DNA from: Ridgeia piscesae
Lineage: Eukaryota > Annelida > Polychaeta > Sabellida > Siboglinidae
Length of the DNA: 64,000 nucleotides
NCBI GenBank assembly: GCA_025642075.2
Contig: JAODUO010000191.1
Location: forward strand, 77,501 to 141,500
Direction of reading: 5' to 3'
The notes below the pieces were generated by a model, which had not been told where the DNA came from, did not search any database, and saw only the letters and a list, made by a program, of their open reading frames with translations. The translations under genes were made by a program, and so were the position numbers. This document shows, one piece after another, positions 12,509 to 24,319 of the stretch (positions are counted from its first letter, which is position 1; each line of letters opens with the position of its first letter).

Positions 12509-13479
12509 TCCAAAGTGGATAATTTTACTGAAATCATCGGCTTCATAGAGGCGTCCATGATGCGCCTCTTCCTGTTGTCTGACCTGGTTGACCACTCAGC
12601 CCCAGAACCGGCCTTAAAGTCACGTGTCCGATTGCGTGCGTCAATGCTATCGCCGTTGTAAACACAATGTTGTAAGATACGCGAACTTCGAAGGGACATC
12701 CGTTCGAAGAACGTTGCTTCGAATAGGATGTTTCTCACCGTATATACTGGGTCAAGACCCGCAGAAACGTCGGCGACGTCGAGTTTTCAAGTATGGAGCT
12801 GTGCAAACGATATTAGCGCGATATTTAATCACCAACGATAGTCGTCGAAACGGGTTACCGGTCGAATCCTTCCTTTAGCCAAGTCATCAAAGCGCGCAAG
12901 AAGGTTAGTAAATATTATTAAGTCTTCTGTATCTAAATTATTTGAATCTTGTACCATTAGACACATTGCGATGTCTGTCGAGATGACTTATGTACGTACC
13001 GAAATTTTGTTGCGCATGCGTGAGATCATAAACTAACTTGACAACGGCTGCTCAAAATTTCACCTAAAACGCATATTTATAGATAAGACCATAACCTAGG
13101 ACATTCACCAGTAATTGGGAATATTGTACTAAACCGAGATTGCCTATCAGATACGTGACAAAACTGCAATAATCGCCAAAAACGAACTTTGAAACATTCT
13201 GCTGATTTCCCGCTAATTCGCCATCTTGGATACGCATAAAAACGTTAACGATCACCGAAGAAACTGAACCCAAACTACTAAACAGCTAAGTACACAACAC
13301 ATCACTAGCTAGACCTTTACCTACAACCAAAATTAATCACTAACCAAGATTATGTACCAATATTGGTGCTAAATAATATATGTAACCGATAAAGAATATA
13401 ACCTGGTCATATAACCTCGCAAAGTAAAATCAACCACAAACCAACTCGGTCAAGCATCAGATAAAATCAACTAACAGGC
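12509..13479 (+). other. Non-coding region, CpG-containing patch near 12600-12900
   Basis: A GC-richer stretch with many CG dinucleotides runs from about 12590 to 12890, then AT-rich DNA. An 84-codon ORF at 12624-12878 shows no family resemblance; I do not call it a gene. Confidence 0.4.
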
Positions 13480-16400
13480 CTTTTCGCCTGTTTTATCAAC
13501 AGACGACTTTATTAAAGTGTGTGTGTATTTTTAAACTAAGTGTACCGTGTATAAAAAAAATAGTATTTATACATTCTAAGTCAACACATAGTCTGGTGAT
13601 ATCTCCCAAATACTGCATACTGTCAGTAAAATAAAATAACAAATACAAATCACGCAACCTGATCACGTAAAAACGACCTACTAACAGGCCTTTTCGTCTG
13701 TTTTATTTTATCAACGAACGACTTTAAATTTTGTTTATTATAGTGTGCATATATCTTATTTTTAGTCTATTTACACGTGTGTGTTTTATTTATTTATTTT
13801 TAAACTAAGTGTATGCATTTTATTTATTTATTAGTAATTTTTATTAACTCTTAATCACTATCAATCACGCTGGTGTATGGCTAGCTCCCATTCAAGATGT
13901 ATTTTCAAATATTCACTGTTCATGTTTGCGTGTCTGCATATCATCTCTAGACTAAATCATGAAATGAAGAGCTTTCATAACAACACAACAGAAACAGTCT
14001 ATGTGAACAATAAAGCCAGAAAAGACACAAATTCTATCACAACATATTACCTGTACAGCCCTATCTGGAAAACTATCGCACAACTCAAATGTCTCAAATC
14101 CAATAGTTCCACTGGTCTACTGATCACCCCACCACCATATAAACCCAAGTCAAACAAGACAGCAACAAAATTCACTGTTCTTTTATGCATAATACTCTCA
14201 GGAGACATCCAGCTAAACCCAGGCCCCTCTAAATGTAATTCATGTAAGAAATCACTAAAGTCCAATTCACTCCCCCTAACTTGTAACGACTGCAACAAAT
14301 CAGTTCACATAAAATGCGCTGGAATATCCAGGCATGAATTTAATAGCACTTACCGAAACCTTGACACATGGCATTGTTCAGATTGCTCTGCACCCTGTGG
14401 CATTTGCCACAGGGACGTCCTTAATAACCACAAAGCAATCCATTGTGACCACTGCCAAAAATGGATACACACACAATGCATACAAACAATTAATACACTC
14501 TTCATGTTCTTGGGCTTGCCCTGACTGCAATAACTTCAACTTCACAAATTCCTTCTTCGAAGATAGTGAAATCCAGACGGAAAACCCTTTTGACCCCCTG
14601 AATGGCAACAATCATAACTCAAACGAAACAACTACAAGTAGTAACAACACAACCAATAAAAAAAAATATAAACAAAAGAACAGACCAAACTTCCGGTGCA
14701 TCCTCATAAACTGCCAAAGCATTAAGAATAAAGCAGCAGACATCGAAGTACTAAACAACCTACATAACCCAGACATAATCAGTGCAACGGGTCAGGTTAG
14801 ACCCCTCAGTTAAAAACGGAGAAATTTTCCCAGAACACTTTAATGTTTTTAGAAAAGACAGGGAAACAAGCACCACTGGAGGGGGGGTATTCCAAATATC
14901 CAAAGCTGATCTCATCACAACTCATCTAACAAATTTAAAACACTAACAGTGAGAGCATTTGGACAGAAACTGAAATAAAAGGAATAAAACCCCCGCACCT
15001 TCTATCGTGCCCCACATGATTTAAGGAACTCAAATTGAAGAACTAGATCTATCTCTATCTAAATTAGGAAACAAAATAAACACACATAATGTCATAATTA
15101 CCGGCGATTTCAATCTTCCTAACATAAACTGGGAAAATCACCATGTCACACCTAAAGTGGATATAGTACAGTTGCTGCCAACAAACTACTCTCCCTGTGA
15201 GGAACATGGACTAATCCAACATGTCAATGAACCCACACGTAAACAAGGAAATGCCAACAATATCCTAGATCTTGTCTTCACAAATAGACCTGGGTTAATA
15301 AAGAAACTAAATGTAGTAGACGGCATAGCAGACCACAACACAATTATCATTGATGTAAATATCTCACCCAAACGCAAACATCGCCCCAAACAAAAAAAAA
15401 TTCATCAGAAATAAAGCTGACCACCTTAACATCCAGAAATCTCTCGATGACTTCACACATGAATACTTCTCTTTAAACCAAAACATGACAGTCAATGACA
15501 AATGGAACCTTGTTTAAAAAAAAAATCATCAACATTATGAAACACTATGTACCAGTCCGTCTTACAACTTCCAGATACAACCTTCCCTGGTTCAATAAAG
15601 ACTTGAAAAAAAATGTGCAAAAGAAAGAAACGATTATATAAGAAAGCAAAAATATCTAGAAATCCAGAAGACTGGCAAGAGTTTTGTAACATCAGGAAAG
15701 ACATGCACAAATACCTTCATTCTGCTAGACTGTCCTATATAAATCAATTCCTAACAACTGCAATAACAGACAAACCGAAAGCATTCTGGAGTTTCATTTC
15801 CAAACTTAGCAAGATAACCAGGGTATTGGGGACCTGAACATTGCGGGAAACATAATTAGCGATGACAAGCAAAAAGCAGAAGCCTTAGGCAATCAGTTCA
15901 AAAGTGTCTTTACATATGAAGGAAATTCCAAGCTGCCAAATCTGAATGACAGCCCAAAAAAAACCCGAATTAACAATTTCATTTAAAAGGGAGTACATGA
16001 CCAACTATCAAAAATTAACCCCTCTAAATCGCAAGGACCAGAGGGCATTCCACCATGGTTTCTAAACAGATATGCCTACCACCTAACACCAATAATACAT
16101 GATATCTTCCAATCATCAGTTGACTCTGGTCAAGTCCCCAAACCTGGAACGAAGCAAACATAACAGCAATTTTCAAGAAAGGAAACGGGGCAGAAACTTC
16201 AAACTACAGACCAATATCCTTAACACCTGTGATTTTAAACTTCTTGAACACATAATTCATAGCCACATCATGAAACACCTTGAACAACATCACATCCTAA
16301 CTGACCACCAACATGGTTTTCGTGCAAAAAGATCAACAGAAACTCAATTAATTCAAACTGTCCATGACATAAGCAAATATCTAGATGAAAAGAAATCTGT

Positions 16401-17545
16401 AGACATGGCCATTCTAGACTTCACTAAAGCATTCGACAAAGCCACATAAAAGACTAATCCACAAACTAAAATACTATGGCATCACAGGCCCAATACGTCA
16501 TGGATAGAAAGCTTCCTTGCAGAAAGAACTCAACAGGTTGTAATAAATGGATCAGCATCCAAACCAATTAAAGTCCCCCGGGGTACCACAGGGAACCGTA
16601 CGGGGGCCCCTTACTTTTCTTACTTTACATAAATGATCTACCCAACAATCTCACTTCAAACGTTCGCCTTTTTGCAGATGACTGCCTACTATATCAACCA
16701 ATTAAATCAGACAATGACATTTCTCTCCCCCAAAATGATCTAATCAAACTTGAGGAATGGCAAAACACCTGGCTTATGAAATTCAATCCCACCAAATGCT
16801 TCACAATGACATTAGCCTCAAGAAAACCGACACCAAATATTTACCCTTCTGTGGCCAACAACTTAAATCTGTTCAATCACATTGTTATCTTGGTGTACAA
16901 ATATCAAATACATTAAATTGGACAGCACAATGCAACTCAGTCGCTAGGAAAGACAACAGACTCTAGGAGTCATTAGGAGAAATCTAAACAAATGCCCAAC
17001 CCACATTAAGTCAATAGCCTAACAACCCTTGTCCGACCAATACTTGAATATGCATCAGCATCATGGGATCCACACTGCCTAAAACATATTAAAACCTTAG
17101 AAAGAACCCAAAGACAAGCTGCCAGATTTTGTACACAAACTATTCTAGAGAACCAGGAACAGTAACCCAACTTTTTAAAGACCTCCAGTGGGACACCCTC
17201 CAAACAAGAAGAAAAATTAAAAGACTTAGCATAATATACAAAATGGAACATAACCTTATAGATATCCCGCTAGATCACTATACCCAAACACAACACTAGA
17301 ACCTCACGTAAACATGACAGTCAGTTCTTGCAAATTAGATACTCTGCAAACATATTTGGAAGCAGCTTCTTCCCAACAACAATTAAGGAAGGGAATTCTC
17401 TCCCCTCAAACACTGTCTCAAGTAAATCACTAAAATCATTTCGAATAGTTTAATCCAACATTTTAACAATTAAGTCAGATGACCCACCATGCGCACTGGC
17501 TGATGTGTCCCTAGGACATTTTGCCGTTAAGATACAGTAAAATAC
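13480..17545 (+). mobile_element. Degenerate CR1/Jockey-type LINE with 2A-like motif, zinc fingers, endonuclease and reverse transcriptase
   Basis: A broken non-LTR element on the plus strand. The 5' region has two related blocks with AACAGGCCTTTTCGYCTGTTTT (about 13480 and 13685). The first ORF (13877-14524) carries LSGDIQLNPGP, a 2A-like motif, then paired Cys/His zinc-finger (PHD-like) motifs. An AP-endonuclease domain follows in pieces (about 14690-15410; CILINCQSIKNK, TGDFNLPNINW, IADHNTI). RT fragments run from about 16150 to 17200 (FKKGNG, NYRPISLTPV, HGFRAKRSTETQ, DFTKAFDKA, LFADDCLLYQ, VRPILEYASASWDPH). Frameshifts and stops in almost every domain make it inactive. The 3' end is near 17545, judged from the second copy at 18030-18355. 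Confidence 0.9.
13877..14524 (+). pseudogene. LINE ORF1-like fragment with 2A-like peptide and zinc fingers
   Basis: 215 codons. GDIQLNPGP is encoded at 14201-14227, preceded by a hydrophobic run (TVLLCIILS). After it come CxxC...CxxC and HxxC patterns (CNSCKK, CNDCNK, HIKC, CSDC, CGICH, CDHCQKWIHTQC), a double PHD-like zinc-binding region. Similar N-terminal modules are known in CR1-like LINEs of marine invertebrates. The frame continues into the endonuclease in another phase (14334-14813), so the ORF is broken. Confidence 0.75.
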
Positions 17546-18029
17546 TGATATTGTTCGTAAACGTCCCCCAAGTTAACGTTCTAGAAGGTATGTACACGGG
17601 ATCATGGACCCGCTAACTAGGTCCAAGCGAGTTAGGCCGTCCGATATTGTTATTCATTTTTTTTTTTATTTTATCCTACTTTAAATTTATTTTCACGTTT
17701 GCATGAACAGAGGCATAAAAATAAGGTAAGCTACATGTCAATAACACAAAAAACAGCTGAATGCAAGCCAGATCATAGACGTCATAGTCAATCCGCATGA
17801 ACGATAATATAGGCACTTTGATATCACTCGCTAAATAACTTCAAAAGTACTGCCTTTCGAGTTTTTTTTCATGGGCTTAAAAAATTCGGTTTTTATCAAC
17901 ATTGATACTAGGACATGTTACAGGCTTACGTAAAGGATGAATAATTAGCTATGATGAGACATAACTTATGTACTGTAAAAAATCACTTTGCAAATTTGCA
18001 ATATTATTGCCTTTATTGGTAGTTTCTTG

Positions 18030-18355
18030 AAATATTGGGGACACACTGAGCAAACAAGAAGATATATTAACAGACTAGCATAATATACTAGATGGAATTG
18101 GACTTGTGATATCCCACAAGATCACTCTATCCAATACAACACTAGATCTTCGGGTAAACACTCGGTAAACTTTTGGGAAACCCATTTTCTTCTCCACCAC
18201 AATGAGTGGAATTCTCTACCCTCAACCATTGTGTCGTGCAAATCACTAATGTAATTTAAAAAAAAAATTTTCCATGGTTTAGCAAGTAAGTCAGATGATC
18301 CACCATGCACATTAGCGTGATGTCTCAATATGACATTTTGCCAGTTAACAATATA
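18030..18355 (+). mobile_element. 5'-truncated second copy of the CR1-like LINE 3' end
   Basis: Aligns with 17200-17545 of the neighbouring LINE in the same orientation: GGGACAC...CAAACAAGAAGA, ACTTAGCATAATATAC versus ACTAGCATAATATAC, GATATCCC, CACTATACCC versus CACTCTATCC, GGAATTCTCTMCCCTC, AAGTCAGATGAYCCACCATG, GACATTTTGCC. Typical 5' truncation leaves only the RT tail and 3' UTR. Confidence 0.85.
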
Positions 18356-19409
18356 CCAGAGATGGAGTGAGTACAATACAAATGTACTCGAGTACAGTAC
18401 GATTACTTTGAACAAAAGGGACGAGTACTCAGAAAAAAAATGTACTCGAGTACGATTTCTTTTCTTAAAACCGGTACGAGTATGAAAACAAATGTATCGA
18501 TACTAGATTACTTTAAATATCTGAAAAACGAAATTTCAAAGAATCATGATTCTTTCTGTTACTTTAATGAATATCCTGTTTTAAATAAAGGCGACTTTCA
18601 TGGAATCCCTGGTTCATTTTGTTCTGTTTTGGCATAATTTCTAACTGATTACTCTACCACTACCAGGTTTTTATTATTAATAAATTTGACGATTTCCAGG
18701 TATTGGATGAATATTTAAACTGGTTAATAATTAAATTTATGGGTTTTGAATAAATAAAAATACTTAAAAATTTCAAATAAAATTTCAAATACATTCAATA
18801 ACAACACTTCAAAACCGGGGGGGGATATTCAAAAGATACCAATTCAAATATGAGATACAGAGGGTCCCATGGGGTCAAAACTTTTATTTGAAAGATTTAA
18901 ATACTGTTTTAATATTTGTTTTAGTTTTTGGTTAAAAAATTTTTTTATTTAAAAACTTTCCTGTATTTAAATATTTTTAAAACATTGCATATAACATTTC
19001 TTTTTCACTGCAATTAATGCCTGCCAAAAATTTCCTTTAACCCCTTACCCCATTCAATTACTGATGAAAACATTTAAAAATTCCCCCTGGGCCCCGGTCC
19101 CCTTTTTTTCTAGAGCCCAAATATTAAAACCTAAAACCTAGGTCAATATTTTTGTTCTTTTTCAGGTTCAATTTTAAGTTTATTTGGTTTTGGTACTTTA
19201 AGTTATTCCTAAAATTTCAAGATTGATTCTCTTTGAAAATAATTAATTATTTGGCCCCTGGCTTAAAAACAAACAAATATTTTGGTTTACGTTTTCAGTC
19301 AATTACTTATGCAGTTAGCAATAACCCCCAGCACGGTCTGTGTAATATGACCATAAATTACCTATAAAAAGAGCCAATAATGTGTTGCTTTTCTTTTAAT
19401 TTTCAAAAA

Positions 19410-19443
<34 letters not shown>

Positions 19444-19815
19444 AAAAAAAAGTTTTAATTTTTCCCCAGGCAGGTTTTTTTTTTTCCCCCCCCGGGACTT
19501 TTTGGTTTCCCCCAATAAAAAAAAACCCCTTTTGTTAACTTTTTACTAAACAAAAGGAAAAAAGGGTGAGGTGATGTGGCTTCTCTGGGAAGAGAAGGTA
19601 TTAATTAGGGGAAAACTGACTGAATATTTATTTAACTGAAATGCTCAACAGTAATAGAAAATTAATACCTTGATTATTATTACATTTATTAGATTACTTC
19701 TTTTTCCATTTTATCTGTCTAATATATTTGCTTGCAACTGTTCATATGAAAAATATTAATCGTAGAAGTAATCGTGAGTACGATTACTTTCCCCTTTGTA
19801 CTCAGAGATCCAAAA
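18356..19815. repeat. AT-rich block flanked by GTACTC/GATTACTTT motifs, possible hAT-type or MITE relic
   Basis: The left edge contains CAGAGATGGAGTGAGTAC, two GTACTCGAGTAC palindromes and GTACGATTACTTTGAACAAAAGGG. The right edge (19750-19815) contains AGTAATCGTGAGTACGATTA, CTTTCCCCTTTGTACTCAGAG. Motif sharing suggests element ends, but no transposase was seen. The interior 18780-19560 contains many homopolymer runs. Confidence 0.35.
19409..19530. repeat. Poly-A / poly-T / poly-C homopolymer tract
   Basis: Long A runs followed by T and C runs (several of eight or more). Homopolymer density here is far higher than anywhere else in the window. Confidence 0.8.
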
Positions 19816-21137
19816 AGACTTACTGAGTCTCAAGACATTTCCATTTCCCAAAATACATTGTCATAATATTCCTGTTCGTTTAATATTTTGAGGTGCCAAC
19901 ATTTGTGTTTATTGGATAATATAAATTAAAGCACTTAATATAAGATACAACATGACACAAACAATGTAGCGATAAATGCTATTGTCATTTTGTGAGAGGA
20001 ATGTCATAGTGGAGTGAAATGTTTGTAAGACGCAGTATTATTTTACCAATTATGTATTCAATACCACATTTACCAACATTAGGAAATTGCATGACTGAGC
20101 ACTGTCAACTCTAGTGCATAAACACTAAGTGATCATGTAATCAGTTATCAAACCTTAGTTTATGTAATATGTATCACCACCAAACATACACACATCTCTA
20201 TTCAATGAAGACAGCAGCTGGAGCAGCATCACCATCTATCTATCTGTGCAATAATAAAGGCAACTCAGTATCTGTCACTCCTGTCAGCTGTCAAATTAAG
20301 ATCTTAGTGAGTGTATGTCATCTGCCAGAAAACTTCTGTACTCTATCCATGACCCGTTCCATCCTTACAGTCCCATTTGCTTTCTTGATAAATGTATCTA
20401 GCCTAATCCTGTCCTGGTTGTTGATATTGCCATTTCCAACACACTGCACCAAAGTAAAGGACACTGTTCACTATTACACTGTAACATATATGCTGCTTAT
20501 TTGGCGCAGATTGAATTATCTTTTTTCATATAAAAACATAGTAAATTCAAAAGTCAATATTTAGCACTACAGCATGTCCTGTTTATTTATAGGGATGGAA
20601 CCATGGCTCTAGCAAGAACGTCCGGCCAAGTCCTAGCGAACCCTGACAACATGGCTGTTTTCTGGTCAGGACGCAAGCAATTGGAGCTGCAGAAGACACT
20701 ACAGCTGTATGTTTACCTGCAGATCCCCCAGCCCATGGCAGACAGAAAGAGAGAATGGTGAATTACATCTTTGTCAGAACTCTGGCCTGGCCGCTGCCCA
20801 CAATGACTGTCCATGTCAATTGCAGTCCTTGGGGCAGATATGCCCAAGCTAATGAAACAAGATCTGCTTGTGTCAAGAGTCAGTTGATTTGTTCATAATC
20901 AATCCAACTGCTTATTTACAAATCAACTGATAATTTGTAAAGGGGAGCAGTCAACAAGTGCTGAGTGTTATCCCATATCTTGTTCTCCCTGAGAGCACAG
21001 AAGTTCCATCTTATGGTGGTATACACTGGTATGACTTCTGTACCCTTCGACCAAGCCTGCATGGATCCACCAGGTAAAACTCTCTGTATATGGCCGACTT
21101 GGACACCTGAAATAAAATAAGGCCTAAATAAATATAT
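19816..21137 (+). other. No recognised gene
   Basis: AT-rich DNA. ORFs at 20169-20564 and around 20602-20762 (MALARTSGQV..., then stop) show no recognised family and no splice context. Confidence 0.4.
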
Positions 21138-21440
21138 CAACTATGTACAGTGGCCAGTGGTTTAAAGCTTTGGACTCGGGTTCAGACTCTCAACTACGAG
21201 AACGAAACCATGTGGTGCTGTGTCGAACCCTTTGGGGGAAATCTGTTCACCCGTCATTGCTCCAATTCACTCAGCTGTGTAAACAAGTAACTGGCTATAG
21301 ACGATGGTGGATATTTGTACACAAACCGTCTTGATTAATTAATTACAGCTTGGCTGGATCTTCCCACAGTCATGAGATGGTGTTTAATTAAATAGGTCTG
21401 CCAGGGAGTAAAGTGTAAAGCACTTTGACAAGGACAATGC
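21138..21440 (+). mobile_element. tRNA-derived SINE
   Basis: The head resembles a tRNA gene: an A-box-like TGGCCAGTGGTTTAAAGC followed by CTTTGGACTCGGGTTCA, and a B-box-like TGTGTCGAACCC about 60 bp downstream. The body has TTGCTCCAATTCACTCAGCT and GTGTAAACAAGTAACTGGC, a central segment type common in invertebrate tRNA SINEs. It ends near AAAGTGTAAAGCACTTTGA, resembling typical SINE tails. It is diverged, so old. Confidence 0.7.
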
Positions 21441-23307
21441 TAAGCAGACATTGGGTCAAATACATTGACATTTATTTAAATACAAATACTCTTGAGGGAT
21501 CCAAATACTTTTTATTCCTAAACATCAATTACAGATACTTAAAAAGTTTTTAAAAATTTTCAAATACAAATGTATTTGCCCCCATGTTTGAGGATTGGAT
21601 ACCGCACTATATAAGAACGTGTTGACAGGTGACAAAGAAAATGGAGGTAACTCAATCCATTATCATTGTAGAATACATGTTGTGTTTTTATAAAATCATT
21701 TGGGAAAGGTTTTTTTTGTTCTGACATAGTGGACAACTGGGCATGCTACTCGAAATGTTCTAGAATGATCCTAAATCAGTTACTGTTAAACATTAATTGT
21801 TGGGTATATTTCTACTATAGAATAATGTGTGGTGTTTTCATTGTATGAAATATCATTTGTATTATATAAATGTTGTATCATGTTAGTTTGCTTGGTGTTC
21901 TGGTTGCTCTAATGTTATTTTCATTGTCAATAAATTGTGAGCAACACATTTCACTGTTTATAATACATGAACATATACTTACATTTTTGTTGGCAGATAC
22001 ATGTGAAAGTTGTCTAACCGGTTACATTTGGAAGCACTGTCTGCTCCAAACACAGAATATAAAATCCCTGGCCATTTGTAATATATCATGGCACATCTGA
22101 AACAGAACCAGATGTTTAAATTAGTTTTTCATGAATTAGAAATATTAGTAGCACAATGTGGAACCTGACGGCTACTATTATGGTTACCTCGCCACTATTA
22201 TGGTTACCTCGACAACAAAGTTACATTGCAATTAAGATCACCGCAGAATATACATAAATATATCCACATATGTTATAGTTTAGAATATTTGTTCTGCTAG
22301 TTGTGTTACTTTTACCCAGTTCAAATTGTTATATTTAATAGAGACATTCCACTGTACATATATTTTAGCTAAAAAACAACTATTATTCAGCATGAAGTCG
22401 ATTTCATAAAGAACATGGGTGGTGATTTTCTTTTTTATTTAGCCCTCCCGAATTATGTCCAAACTTTCCCTTTAAATATACCACGCCTATTAAAAGAACA
22501 ATCAATATTGACACCACATAGTTAGATAATTAATCTTTCCCCTATATGGCTATAGTTCGATCTACTGGTGTGTTCTATTTATATCTATGATTGACACACA
22601 TCTGTTTCATAGCCGCACAGGTCATGCTATATCAATAATACAAAAGCATGCCACAGTCGCTACTGTTAATATAATAATGTCCAGTATTTGAAAAAAACAA
22701 TTAATCTGCATTTTTGTCACAGTTGTGGACAATTTGGAAATTGATTCCTGAAAACAGTTTTAAGCTAGGGCGAAGGACCGAGCCTGTCACTCTGTGTGGG
22801 TGTCAGGCCCTGACCCATATGATATTTGTTTCAAATTGGGAAACCTCACGTTGTGTATAACATATCCGACACTAACCACTGATTTGGAGAATAATACGGC
22901 ATGGCTGTGACTTTAAACGAATGCGAGGCCATCAAAATACCGTAGTGTTTCGAAGTTTCAGCGAGTTTCGACCACTTGTCAATGTCGCCTCGGCTTGTTA
23001 CTCGCCTCTGCATTTCGGTTCCGGCGGGTCTTCTTTACCAAGTTTACCAGCGCGTTCAGTTCTATCTTGAAAATGTTGGCCCTTATCGTTCAACCGAAAT
23101 TCAGCTATTTCTGAACGAAAATCATGTTCGCTTCCCCCTAACCCCGGGGACACGAAAAACATCGCGACGCGCCACCTGGCGATTATTTTAACGGAATTTT
23201 AAATACAGATTTGCCCGATCTGCCGCTCAATGAACCAAACATTCGCTACGTCACACATCAGTCAAAATGGCGCGACTTACGAACTTTGATAGAAAAGGTG
23301 TTCTGAT
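21441..23307 (+). other. No recognised gene; CpG-rich patch at 22760-23280
   Basis: AT-rich to about 22740, then a GC- and CpG-richer segment including gtcaaaatggcgcgac near 23263. A tandem repeat of about 21 bp (GCTACTATTATGGTTACCTCG) occurs twice at 22170-22213. No exon was supported. Confidence 0.4.
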
Positions 23308-23422
23308 TTTTTTTACTAATAAACCGCTGACTTTAAAAATGTGATTACCATTCAGAATAGTTCGTTTTTATTAACTCTTTCACGTGCATAGCATGTAACT
23401 TTTCCCTTTTGGTTCCTTTTAA
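23308..23422 (-). repeat. TTAA-bounded inverted repeat, right copy
   Basis: Reverse complement begins TTAAAAGGAACCAAAAGGGA and pairs with 12394-12508. No transposase ORF was recognised between the two copies; the interior is largely other elements. Confidence 0.75.
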
Positions 23423-24009
23423 GTAACAATAAAAAATACATATAACAATTCATTGCATCTATCCATATATGTGCATATTAAAATTCTAAAGACTGTGTAT
23501 TAAACTGACATATGTAACAATCAGATATTGTACATACGTTTTGATATTTTTGTAAGAGATACATTTTTAAGTAATAGGCAAACCCACGTAAACTGTGAGT
23601 AACAATTATTTCCAAAACTAATTCTGGAGTATCATTTATAATATAATAAAGAAGAGACCATCGTAGCGGATGGAAATTAATGCCAGCATCACCCTTGGAC
23701 ACAGCTACAAACAACATGTTACATGTCATGGACCCAGGGATCATGCATGGTAGCAATTATTAAACAACAGGCTGAACATATTATAATCATTATATGTTTC
23801 CATAACTAGCTACTAGATCAAATCCACTACATTGTATTCATAATAAGTAACTAAGTAAGCATGCACAATTATATACAATTTATTAAGAAAATAGCAACAT
23901 AATTGTTATAATACCCGGGTAATATATTATACACTTTCTGTACATTATTTAAAATGTATGAATAATTAATTACGATTATCGAATGTTAAACTAGAAATGT
24001 CAAGCTTGA

Positions 24010-24319
24010 GTGTCATCGTAAATTAGTTAACGCTCGCGCATTGACGTACGGTGAAAGACAGTTGCTTGTTACTGTTACACGATGAAACGGAACACATAGT
24101 GGGACTTCACTGTCGGTCTATTACGCAAACGAAACTAAGTTATTCTAAAGGCTATAGGTACTGCCTCGTATGGTGCTGCCATACTGCGGATAAACTTTAT
24201 GTCGGCCTTGACCTTCGTTACGTTGTTGATGGTAGCCGCCGAATTGCGCGTCTGCTGTACAGGACGCGATGTTCTGACGCGCTGTTTCTTGGGCCGCAGT
24301 CTGTCTCGTGTTCTACAAG
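24010..24319 (+). promoter_or_regulatory. Candidate CpG-rich promoter and non-coding first exon of the PCP4-like gene
   Basis: CpG dinucleotides are locally abundant from about 24030 to 24310. The segment ends at a consensus donor (TTCTACAAG followed by GTAAGC). The next plus-strand acceptor with an ATG just after it is at 25869, where the PCP4-like coding sequence begins. A 5' UTR exon here is plausible but inferred. Confidence 0.3.

Noticed and set aside
12624..12878. 84-codon Arg-rich plus-strand ORF
   Set aside because: No family resemblance, no consensus splice sites, CpG-rich context only; insufficient to call a gene.
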